A stretch of DNA of 64,000 bases from Galerina marginata. Lineage: Eukaryota; Basidiomycota; Agaricomycetes; Agaricales; Galerinaceae. Location: the NCBI GenBank assembly GCA_023014335.1, contig JAECYW010000006.1, positions 1,984,001 through 2,048,000 of the forward strand, written 5' to 3'. Positions 23,102 through 33,415 of this stretch are shown here, in pieces. How positions within the stretch are numbered: position 1 is the stretch's first letter; each line of letters opens with the position of its first letter. The translations under genes and the position numbers were made by a program. Under the pieces are notes generated by a model. The model was given only the letters and a program-made list of their open reading frames with translations, had not been told where the DNA came from and made no database searches.

Positions 23102-26100
23102 ATGTCGTTCGAATCACCTCCTCACGAAAATTCTGCGAGTACCACTTCAGCTACCAATGAGCCTCGTAAACGTAGCACAGAGCCTAATGAAAGGCGCGTA
23201 CCCTTGGCATGTCATCGATGTCGCGCAAAAAGAGCTCGCTGCTCTGGAGACAAGCCTGTCTGCACATCGTGTGCAAAAGCCAAAGAAGAGTGTATCTGGC
23301 CAGTCTGGGAGGAAGAGAAAGCGTACAAGAAAGGAAATGGAGGAAGACGAAAGGAGAGAAAAGGAGGCGGCCCTTGGGTTTGGCCATTCTTCGGTCGTCA
23401 CAAACGCGATTCATCAAGCTGCACCCAATCCGTTTGGACAATGGGTAAGTACTTCCAATTAACGTGTTCATCTTGCTGAAGAAAAGCAGAATTTCTCGAC
23501 ACCATTTCATACCTCCCCACAAATGCTGGCTTTTCATCCTGAAAGCACCCCAAACATCACATTGGCAATCCACCGACCAGTCTAACCAGAATCATCAAGC
23601 TGCTGCTGCTCAGGAACTGCAAGCGCATAGTCCAAACTTATGGCAAGTTCAGAGGGATGGAAATTCGCCACTATTTCGAGCCATTGAGTCTCAGGTTGCA
23701 TTTATTGACGGAGACCCAGCACTTCAAGAAGACCTTGAACTGTTTTATTACCGATTTGTGAGTTCGCTTAGTTTCATAAGTTTGCGATGCTAAATAATGC
23801 TTCCATTCAACAGTCTGGATCAACTGCAATACGGTAACTTGCTCTCGTCTTTAAAAGTCCTCCTGTTCCTAAAATCCTTCAGGCCTGGTATCAACAAAAT
23901 TTCGCTGAAGCTTCAGCCTCGCGCACATTTACCGGTTTCCGACATGAGCTCTCCCCTACCAAGCAACGAAACACCCTCGGTTGTAGATCAACCTGAATAT
24001 CAATTCGATGACGCGGGATTTCCGCATCCGAGCATATATGGTCCCTTGTTCCACATTTTTTTCAGTACACTCAGCGGACACTTCCCTAGCATCAGTCGGA
24101 GAAGGATGGATGAACGCCTAGAGACTGGGACTATGTCTGCTTTCCTGCTAAATTGTACTCCTTTTCTTCCTCTTCTATTACTAGACTGACATCCATTGTT
24201 AGGTATATGTGCTATCAGTGCTCGGTCAGTATCCTGAGATGAATCCGCATTCTTGGCTCTAATTGGGTTATACTAGATTTCATCCCGCTTCAAGTCAATC
24301 CCCAATGAAGGTCGGCTTCATAGTATTTCCCCATGAATTTTTACGCATTCACATGAAATTTTAGGCATCCTGCTCCATTTATAACGAAGGCTCAAGAATT
24401 GATAATCCCTTTGTTACACCTTCCAACAACGGACTGTGTTACTGGACTTCTTCTACTTGCATGGGCAAACTATGGACAGGTAAGATACACCGGCCTCTCA
24501 CTTGACGGCATTTATTCAACAGTTTTGGAAAGAACTCGGAAAGTGGTTTGTGGGTCAGTGACAATCTTTAAGGTCTCATCCAATATCTTATCGACCTTTC
24601 TTAGCAATATTCTGGGTATGAATTTCTCCCACTTGGGAGTTCTTGGGCTCATATCTTCAACTCAGGATGGCAATCCGCATGGCCCTTGACCTTGGTCTCC
24701 ACTGAGGTCAGTTCACATGTACACGTTTCTAGATTCTGGTCATGATCCCTAGGGTTAGATTTCTGAAATATACGAATCATCAGCGCATGTAGTACGGACC
24801 CGCCTCTTATTCTGGAGTCTCTTCATTACGGTGATTTTGCTCACTAGGCCATTTATGATAAGCACTCAAACATACCCCACCGGTTAGGACCGTGTAGTCG
24901 CATTTTCAGCAGGAAGGCCACCCACGATATTAGAAGAGATTATCGACATCCCCCTTCCGATGGATGACGACTTCGTGCCCGACCCAGCTCAATCGTCGTT
25001 TAGCACGAACGACATTTCCGAAATTCCGCAGCCAACGCCGTTTACGCATATAGTCAGACTGATGGTGCTTTGCGGTCGCATTGCGAATGTTCTGAACGGA
25101 CGTAGGGGTCGTCCGAGTACTTTGGTTGGGCCAAGCGAGCCCAATACGGAGCTGCTCAATGCACTACAGACCCAGCTGGTTCAGTTTTATTCACAGTTAC
25201 CAGACCCGATGAAATGGAGTGTTGATGCCTTCAAACATCAGGAGGCGAGAAATCATGGGGTTCGCTTGGTTTCCTTACAGGAAGTCATGTTGCTAATCAC
25301 GCTGGCTTGTAGGGTTCAGTTTTTGACACTCCATCTCTGGGCCAACTCTGTCCTGGCTCTCGTTTATCATCCGCAGCTGCTTTCCAACCCGTCGGGGACG
25401 GAGACACCACTGTCCGGTAACATGGATCGGTCAACCAAGCTTTCTTTGTCAAGCTCGCGAATTATCACCGAATGCCTGGTTTTCGCTGATTTATATGCAG
25501 TCTCGGTCATACGTACGTTTGGAAATGGCCCCTCAGGTCATTGCTCTCTAATTGTTTCTTGGTTCATCAGCTTGCCAGCCCTTTCGCTGTAGCAGCCCAT
25601 CTTTGTTGCATGGTAAGCTATTTCAATGCATGTAAGTAAGACGGAGATCATAACCCCTTTATAACAGTCTTGCTTTCATCTCAGAGATGAAGTCAAACGA
25701 ACTTCTTCAACGTGCGAGAGAAGGCCCAAACAGTCGACGTTCTTCTCACGGCGCTGGCTCGTCAAAATGTGGGTGTACTGACGAAGGCGCTACAACGCAT
25801 GGAACATTACTGGGCTGGCGTCGGCTACGTGCTTGAAATCCTCGAACAAAAGGCGGCTGGTACGTACTTGTTCATTGGTGTTATTCGCGCCTGACGTTGG
25901 GCTGCTTTATTAGGTCTTGGACTTCTGCCGAACGGTCCTATCAGTACAACGAAAACTTTCATTTCCCTTCCTGACAAAGGTCTTCTGCGACGATTTATCA
26001 CCAAGGACCCGAACACGGCGCCTCCGACGGACACTTCACTGAGGATGTCCATGGCGAAGGAGAGCAGTACGTGAATTGCATTAGTCCGTAATCATGCTGC

Positions 26101-26217
26101 CCATGGCACTGACGTCCTTATGCGCGATTGACAGCCTCTTGTTCCCTGGATGAATTATTCAACGCCTATTCTATCGAAGGCTTCTTCGTACAGCCAGCAG
26201 GCTCATTTCGAGGTTGA
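23102..26217 (+). CDS. Zn(II)2Cys6 transcription factor, candidate cluster regulator
   Basis: The zinc cluster near residue 37, ACHRCRAKRARCSGDK then CTSCAKAKEEC, fits CX2CX6CX6CX2CX6C. It is followed, after one indel near 23,300, by a basic stretch (SGRKRKRTRKEMEE). The fungal-specific MHR domain is spread over several exons: PLLHLPTTDCVTGLLLLAWA, MAIRMALDLGLH, RTRLLFWSLFITDRVVAFSAG, RPPTILEEI and DIPLPMDDDF. The C-terminal part has LLPNGPISTTKTFISLP. It ends SIEGFFVQPAGSFRG at 26,217. About 800-900 residues once spliced; several exon borders are uncertain. Its place between the permease and the kinase suggests it controls the cluster, as pathway-specific Zn2Cys6 factors commonly do, but that is inference. 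Confidence 0.82.
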
Positions 26218-26548
26218 GGGTTTGACACCTTCAGGTTATAGGAGCAGCGGAAGTGGCAATTCGATGTGAATTCATATTTAAGTGTAAACTTTGGGACCCC
26301 ATTTGTATAGGACTAGTGTGATTATAGTACATTGTGTATTACTCCGGATGCTGGAAGTGTATTCTACATGCTGCTCAAGACATCATTTAAATGAACTGGA
26401 GTTGGGTATCAGGCTCAACAGAATCCTGAAAGTCAAGTTTATTATGAGCATTGTTTTCTATAGACGATGGTCAGTTAAACGAGTAACAAACTCTTCCCTG
26501 AGGAAGGAAGATATGACTCACAGTTGTTGGTCAGAGCATTATTTATTT
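26218..26548. other. Convergent 3' spacer
   Basis: Short AT-rich region between the ends of the regulator and the F-box gene, which are convergent. Nothing recognised. Confidence 0.45.
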
Positions 26549-27743
26549 CTAACGATCGTTAATGGAATCGTTGTGTGTGAGGAAGTTGATGATATCCTGT
26601 TCGTCAAGAGACGGGCCCTTTATTTGGACAGTCTTCAGTGGACATTGCGAGCGTTCTATAAGTGCTTCAATTGAGGATAAGGGACTGGAGTGAGTTTCCG
26701 GAAGCCCCACAGAAAGGCTGCAAAGGCTAGGTAGTGTTAAATACATAAAAAGTGGAGAAAAACTTGCAGACGGATCAAAAGAGACGTCGAGAAATTGCAT
26801 CTTGGAATGAATAACAATGTCAACAAGGAAGTTGCCTTCAGTTGTCGTTCAGGTCCTCGAACCGACAAGAATTCAGATCCGGACACCGTCGCATAAGTTC
26901 CAGAACTTCGTCCGCCGAGGCCGTTTCCTAAAACTACGTGTTGGAGCTGATTCCAGGGAAGTTGTAGATCGTGAAGATAATAGTGAGAGGTAGAGATTCC
27001 CTGTAACTGAGGCGCATTAAAGAACGCGACTACCGTTTTGAGGACGAAAATGAACCCAGGGGGACGGATCGTCAGGGTTTTTAGGTTCTCGACTTTGCCA
27101 GTCCACGTGGGCGAGTCTATCGTACCAGCTCTCTGGGAGGATGAGGCTGATATGAAGCCACCTGTGGCAATGCAGAATCAGAGCGTCTATGATTTCCGTA
27201 GGGGAAACTGCACCGCGCCACGAGTCTTCATCGTCCATGGATATGCGTACTGTGAGAAGCCGCTCTCCTGATCGGGCTAACCACTCTTTCAGCAAGGCGA
27301 CCAGCGCCGAAGATCTCTTCCAGGAGATGCGACAATGAAATGTCGACCAGAGCTCGGACAGACCCCAAGCAATGCGTCGCCAATGAGAGCAAACTTTTCC
27401 GAGGACCAGGGGAAGCGTCGTCGGAAGCGGCGTGTCTTGCGGCTGCTCTATTGGACAAGACGCGGCGAATGCGAACAGAAATATGTCCGAAAGGATTTCA
27501 ACCTGGCAGACAGGCTATCAGCGCATATGCGTTGCGCCTTAGACTGGCTGTAGCGCGTTGTCTGCGAAGCTGGTAAATGACGGCGTCCATGTGGTTAATG
27601 TGGGCGTCCATTTCAAGGATTTCACAGTGCGGTTTGAGGGTAAGGTCGCCTGGGTCGTCCGCCCCCAGAATCGTTTGGCTTCCTGCGTCCGTCTTGCTCC
27701 TTCGATGTTCTTCGACGAAATGGCCGCATTTTGGACAGTGCAT
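26549..27743 (-). CDS. F-box protein
   Basis: Start MHCPKCGHFVEEHRRSK, then a coiled segment AHINHMDAVIYQLRRQRATA that typically precedes the F-box in this basidiomycete family. The F-box follows after one extra base near 27,504: LPVEILSDIFLFAFAA, and then PLVLGKVCSHWRRIAWGLS and ELWSTFHC. Downstream are leucine-rich segments such as LALILHCHRWLHISLIL-like sequence and, in the last exon, DEQDIINFLTHND. It probably targets proteins to an SCF ubiquitin ligase. It sits inside the sugar cluster but on the other strand and shows no link to metabolism; such genes are numerous and mobile in mushrooms. Exon borders in the 3' third are uncertain. Confidence 0.65.
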
Positions 27744-29122
27744 AACTTCCTGTGAATAGTTGGTGAAGGACGACGAGTAAGAAATCCGTTGAATACCTCT
27801 ATTCCGAGCATATAAGTGCGACTACCCGGTCGCCTTCCACGAACCTGGTGGTGGGTGCGGTAGAAAATAGCTTTTTTTAGAAAGACCTCAGTCAGTCCGT
27901 ATTCTGCAGTGGCATTTCCCACGAAACAAGGCCCTTGTCGTCCTGGGCTCTTCGCCAAGTTCTTCCTTGGTTCTTCCATTTGTCTATCATGCATATTCTC
28001 AGTCGTCCAGAGCTGAAGGAAAAGAATGCGGCAAACATAAAGACGTGTAACAGGCTGTCATTTATACAAAAGTGAAGTTTGTAAGTTTGGAAATTATATT
28101 TAAAGATTACTTATGACCCAGCCTAAAAGCCTAATTGATTATTGATAGCTACATATCATGCCGTAAATTCTGGGGGATCAATATATTCGGAAGTTTGGAT
28201 TGCACTTGGATTAAAAAAAGGCGTCGAAGCACAAAAGCTCGAGCAAAGTACTTGAGTATGGACCCACCATCAACCGTATGAACCCCAAGTGTCAATGACA
28301 TTGGGTAACAGAGAAAGCCCGTCAACCGCTGGTAGAGAGAGCAGCGGTACTTCGTTGGATGGGTTGACGTGGTGGAGTCAACTGTCCCTGGGTACTAGGT
28401 GGAAGGAAATCGACGACCAGTATGTAATCATCTACCAGCAACTTGAATGTCAACCTACTAAAATTTTTGGCGTAAGTCAATAAACCTGATGTTTAAACTT
28501 CGTCAATAGTTCGCGTATAAGCTGAACACTGTTCTGTTCGACGACTGTAGAACGAGTGGCCGCTGGTAAAGACTTATTTGCCAAGTGGGAGCAAATGCAC
28601 CTAGACTCCCTCCGAAACAAAGCCTTGAAAGAAAAAGCGGGCTTGTAAGGCAGCCTGGCACTACCAGGCACTACCCCGCTTCCCCGGATACGTAGTTATA
28701 GTAGCTCAGCCTGGTCAATGATCGGTTTTAAACCGATCGAGGAATTATATGGTCCCGTGGCCACTGGCAGAAGATGTGGTTCGAATTCGTGTAACAGAGA
28801 TCCAGATTCCAAAGCCATAAATTCCAGAAATCCCTCGAATAGAATCACGACGCGTCCAAACGGTACGAATCGGCTGGCGTTGGTTTTGGTCAAGTTTACG
28901 AGTAGACGCGACGGCGGGGGGTCAAATGGTTTTGCAAGCTGGAACAAACAGGAATTATATGGGTCCAACTTCCGCATTCAAATTCTTATTCAACGCTAAC
29001 ACCTCCTAAGACTTCATGATGGGGATCTACTCATCCATATACCCGGACGTGCCTACATTCCGTGCCATGCTGCTTAAAGGACTACTAGACGCTCTGGAAC
29101 CTCTTTCGAACCTCAGCTTATC
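27744..29122. other. Intergenic region, possible decayed tRNA-like sequence
   Basis: No gene is supported in 1.4 kb. A short direct repeat (GGCACTACC twice) lies near 28,655. Near 28,702 a TAGCTCAGCCTGG stretch fits a Pol III A box, and GGTTCGAATTC near 28,779 fits a B box. The arms of a tRNA do not fold. The element AGGAATTATATGG occurs twice with small changes (about 28,740 and 28,950). Confidence 0.35.
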
Positions 29123-31327
29123 ATGGCAGACAAACACATCTTTTCCGACCATTCTTCTCTTGTCTTGCGCTCCTTAACTGGCCTGGTCAACACTCAGCCT
29201 AACCTTGCTGTCATTCCATCTATTAAAACTGTCATCAACGCCGACCACGATGATACCAAAGTGACTCTCATTTGTGGTGGCGGATCTGGGCACGAACCCG
29301 GGTCGACAGGTTTCGTCGGCCGTGGATTGTTGTCTGCGAGCGTGTGTGGGGATGTGTTTGCAAGCCCGAGTGCTCGTCAGGTGTATGGAGCCATAAAGGC
29401 CGTTCCTAGCAAGAACGGAACACTTCTCGTCATTACCAATTGTACGTTTTCATTTGGATGCTTTGCAAGTTTTGGACTTATCAGCGATCTAGATACTGGG
29501 GACAACCTACACTTCGGCCTTGCCTGCCAGCAAGCTCGCGCAGATGGGATTCCAGAATGTTGACATCTTGCCTGTGGGCGATGACGTTTCTGTGGGAAGG
29601 TCCAAAGGGGCTCTCGTTGGTCGACGAGCACTTGCGGGCACAATATTAGGTATGTGTGCTTTCGGACCGCATTCAAGGCGCACCTTATTCTTATCATTCG
29701 CGAAGTATGCAAAGTCATTGGCGCTGCATCAGAAGGAGGCTGGTCGTTCGAAGACATTCTCGAGCTCGGCCAAGGCGTGACCGGCGCCATCGCATCGATT
29801 GCCTGTACTCTCGACCATTGTCATGTCCCTGGACGCTCAGAATATGCCAAAATACTAGAAGACACCATCGAAATTGGTTTAGGCCTACACAACGAGCCTG
29901 TCAGTATCACTAATTGTTTTGTGCCTATCAGCTCATATGGATTTTCTTCAGGGTGTCTGGGTCGTTTCGCCGCAGCCATCTTCCTCGGACCTTATCGCTC
30001 GCATGCTTAAACTTATTCTGGATATGAATGATCCAGAACGCGCCTTTGTTCCTTTTGACCCGTCAGACTCTGTTGTTCTTCTCGTGAATAATATGGGAGG
30101 CATGAGCACCTTGGAAATGTACGCTGTCGTCGACGAAACATTGTTGCAGCTTGGTTGGTTCCTAACTTTCGGAAATACTTGTTACCCTCTAATGCAAAAT
30201 TTTAGCTCAAGCTGGTTATAAACCAATTCGAGTATTTTGTGGATCGTTTATGGGTTCCCTCAACGCACCCGGCTTTTCGCTTACATTGTTAAACCTATCA
30301 CTCATCTCGAAAACCATTTCATCCGTAGAGGAACTGGTCACATTCATTGATGCACCACATGCCTCTGCTGCGTGGCCCACAAGTAGCATGTACTCCACAC
30401 CAGAGGCTCTCAAGAACCGCACGCGAGAGGAGCGCTTCATCGATGTTCCAGAAGAGAAGACCGAGAAGGTTATTGTTGGCGGGGCTACGTTGCATGGTGA
30501 GTAGTTTTGTAAAATAATTGTGGCAGCTTGACTGATTGTCTTTGAAGTTGCACCAGAAACTTTGATCAGTGTTTTGAAGAACGGTGCACAAGCAGTGTAT
30601 GAGTCGGAACCACAATTAACACGATGGGATACTGTATGCCCCACCATTTTGGTGTCTTCTCTTTAAATTCACCTCGATTTAGATTGTTGGCGATGGCGAC
30701 TGTGGAGAGACTTGTGCGAATGGGGCCAAAGGTACGTTTTCCCTGTTCGTTCCGTAGAACGATTTCCAATGACTTGTTCACAGCTGTTCTAAATGCGGTT
30801 GATCATGGCCTCGGAGCAGATGGGGAAATTGTCGAGGTCCTACGTCGGCTGACAAAACTCGTCGATGGTTCGCCCGCCTCCTACCTTCACGCTCTCCTTT
30901 CTCACATCCCATCCCAGAAACGTGTGGAGGCACCCTTGGGGCCATCTTTTCCATCTTCCTCGCAGCTCTGACGACCGAAGTACGCCAACGAGCCTCCGGA
31001 ACTTCAACCCCTGACCTTAAATTCTGGGGCGAAGCCGCCGCTGCGGCCATCGAGACTCTAAAAAGGAGCACCGCCGCCCGCATCGGTCACCGCACGGTGA
31101 TGGACGCCCTAATCCCCTTCGTCGATGCGCTGTCCACGGCCGCGACGTTCGAGGACGCTGTGCGGACGTGCAGGGAAGGCGGAGAGGGCACGGCGAGGCT
31201 GGTGGCTAAGCTGGGGCGGGCGACGTATGTCACCGACACGGGAAACCTCCCTCCCGACCCTGGTGCGATGAGTCTTGTGTTTTTGACTGCTGGAATGCAG
31301 AAGGGGTTGGAGGCTGTACGGCAATGA
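29123..31327 (+). CDS. Dihydroxyacetone-kinase-family (DAK) ketose kinase
   Basis: ATP-dependent kinase with fused DhaK and DhaL domains, about 580 residues, as in yeast Dak1. Start MADKHIFSDHSSLVLRSLTG. DhaK features: LICGGGSGHEPGSTGFVG (canonical enzymes have AHAG rather than STGF after GHEP), TNYTGDNLHFGLA across an intron, GLGLHNEPG (the substrate-binding His region), VNNMGGMSTLE and GSFMGSLNAPGFS. DhaL features: VGDGDCGETCANGAKAV and GGTLGAIFSIFLAAL, with C-terminal DTGNLPPDPGA. Introns are short and mostly clean. The family includes erythrulose kinases of bacterial erythritol/threitol pathways, which is the role suggested by the RpiB and DenD-like neighbours. Plain dihydroxyacetone detoxification is the alternative. 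Confidence 0.88.
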
Positions 31328-31696
31328 TTTTTGGTTTGGGTTATCAAAGTCCTCTTGCATGACAGCCTTCTTTGTTCCGCTTCGGTATGAAGATCATAAC
31401 TGCTAGAAACTTGTCAACACATGCTCCCACACGAAAATATGAAAAGGTTTATAGAGATAGCTGTGAGATATTTACACGATAGCATGAGGATTAGGTACGA
31501 AGTTGGAAAGCATGACGAGCAATGGGAAACCTATAAATGATGGGTGGTATATACACGACAAACATATATGTATGCTGATGAAAAAAAATCAAGCGCCAAA
31601 AGAGAAAATGGTGAAGAGAAGTGCAGTTGAAGTCAAGTTGAAGTAAAAAGTACGCTGCAGAGTCGGAATGTGCATGAAAGGATATCACAAGCAACT
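31328..31696. other. Convergent 3' spacer
   Basis: Separates the ends of the kinase and MYND genes, which converge. Nothing recognised. Confidence 0.45.
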
Positions 31697-33139
31697 TCAA
31701 TGCCTTCGCTTCTTCTGCTCCTTTTTGAATTCGCGTTCAAGCCTTCTTCGTTCTGCTCGGTTCCCAGTCATGGGAGGTTCCTGTCCTTCATGACCAGTCG
31801 GTTCAGCTTCGGAATCACCTTCAGCCTGACCGCCATCGCCGCCCAAAGGGAATATAGGACGAGGAATGCCATCAGCTGGGTTAATACGGAAGCGAATGTA
31901 TACATGTTCACGGCCCACTTTCAGCCTAAGGGCTTGAGGAGCATGACTCTGCACATTGCGCGAAGCTTGCCGAATAAGCTCCTTGTCGATCTCCCGCATA
32001 GGAGTGCGAAGCAGGAGTTTGTTTTTCTTGTCAGAACGAATGTGGGTGTTGATATATCTGAGGATTGAAATGGATGGGTTCAGCTGACAAGCTGGAATAT
32101 AAATAAAGTTAGGTTATACACTTACTCAAGAACACCTGGAATATCAAATGGCTTGGTCGACTCCTCCCCCGTGAGCGCTGATGCCATCCTGAGCGTCGGA
32201 GTATCTCGCGCCATATCAAGAGCCTCGTCGCCGACGACGATAGGACAGGTGATAGACTGCTTAAAGTTGTTGACGAACTGCACAAGTACGACCGCATGTG
32301 CTTTTCCGCCATCTTGGTCTGTCGTATCTCGGACCTGTTTCCACACTGCGGCATTCGTGTCGGTCAAAATCTGCTCGCGTGTCCCTGTAGAGAGATTGTG
32401 GAACTGCAGCATGCCTTCCAAGTCGTCTTTGTCCCATGTGTCGGGGTACGTGAAGAGGTTGTTGAAGTCGGCAATCATGGTAGGCTCTATACCCACGTCC
32501 ATGTGTGCGAGGAGAGGAGAGCGTACGAATTTCGTGCGATCGGCATGGGGGCGACTGATCAAGATCGTGCAGGTTGAATTTAAGGCAGAGGCAGACTTGG
32601 ATGAAGTGACTGAGCATCGGATTTGCGATGACATTCCCGATAAGAGGGCCGATCCCTGGGCCAAACTCAGTGGAGCAATTAGGTTTATGTTCATGACCTG
32701 GAAAACAACTGGTCAGAGCGTGATAGGCGTGTGATGGATAATGCAACGAAGAAAATGGCGCGTACCAATGTTTCTTCTGGCACTAAAACATGCATCAAGG
32801 GCAGAAAAAAGGTAAAAGACGCGTCATTTCACTGATCTTGAGCATGACAAATATTTACCTACGTCTGTCGAGCAGTAAAGGGCGACTTTACACTAAGCCA
32901 CACAAACAAACGCTTTAGAATTTTGGAAAAAGATAATCAACGATACTTACTCCGCTACACTTCTTCAATTCCACGTCGTCTTCGTTGCCCGGTCGCCCAC
33001 AATTGGTGCAAGCAATGGTCGTCTCCTTCCGTAACTCTTTTATGATACGTTTTGGCGGCGCCGTCTTCTTGAACGCAGCATCGCGCTCAGGATGGACCAC
33101 ACTCTCAAACCGGTACTGAGGTCTACTTGAGGATGCCAT
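31697..33139 (-). CDS. MYND-type zinc-finger protein
   Basis: Start MASSSRPQYRFESVVHPERD. The MYND finger is spread over four exons and reads ACTNCGRPGNEDDVELKKCS, then CKVALYCSTD, then CQKKHW, and HEHKPNC, matching the C-x2-C, C-x2-C, C-x3-C, H/C order of metal ligands. After GIGPLIGNVIANPMLSHFIQ follows a region with no known domain (HMDVGIEPTMIADFNNLF and similar), then a C-terminal exon with REHVYIRFRINPADGIPRP and a very basic end (ERRRLEREFKKEQKKRRH). A single-base fault lies in a G run near 32,548. MYND fingers bind proline-rich partner proteins; the cellular role is unknown. This layout is common in Agaricomycetes. The MTO1 gene is divergent from it. Confidence 0.75.
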
Positions 33140-33415
33140 ATGGTAAAGTGGTAGAGTGAAAGGTTGAACTTTGTCCAAGAACGCGTAATTAAAAGAGTAC
33201 AAGTCAGAAAGGTCGTGTTGTTGAATTTGTGGAGTCCAAAGGAGTGCAAAAATAGTTTCTACGTCATTTGTACGCGAAGGAGTTGATCGCAACAATTGAT
33301 GACAAATCCCGAACGCGTAAATCCGACTGCCCTTTGAGTAATTTCTTCTTCCTGCTTTCCTGGACAATTCTTCTACGCCTCACGGCGTTCACGGGTTCAC
33401 GGTGGACGACTCGTG

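Noticed and set aside
27539..27994. 151-codon minus-strand frame over the F-box start
   Set aside because: It is a different frame across the 5' end of the F-box gene; the F-box frame shows the conserved motifs.
28695..28800. Functional tRNA with a UUA anticodon
   Set aside because: A small stem-loop offers that anticodon, but the D, T and acceptor arms do not pair and the box spacing is too long.
32153..32734. 193-codon plus-strand frame inside the MYND gene
   Set aside because: Antisense shadow of a conserved minus-strand exon.
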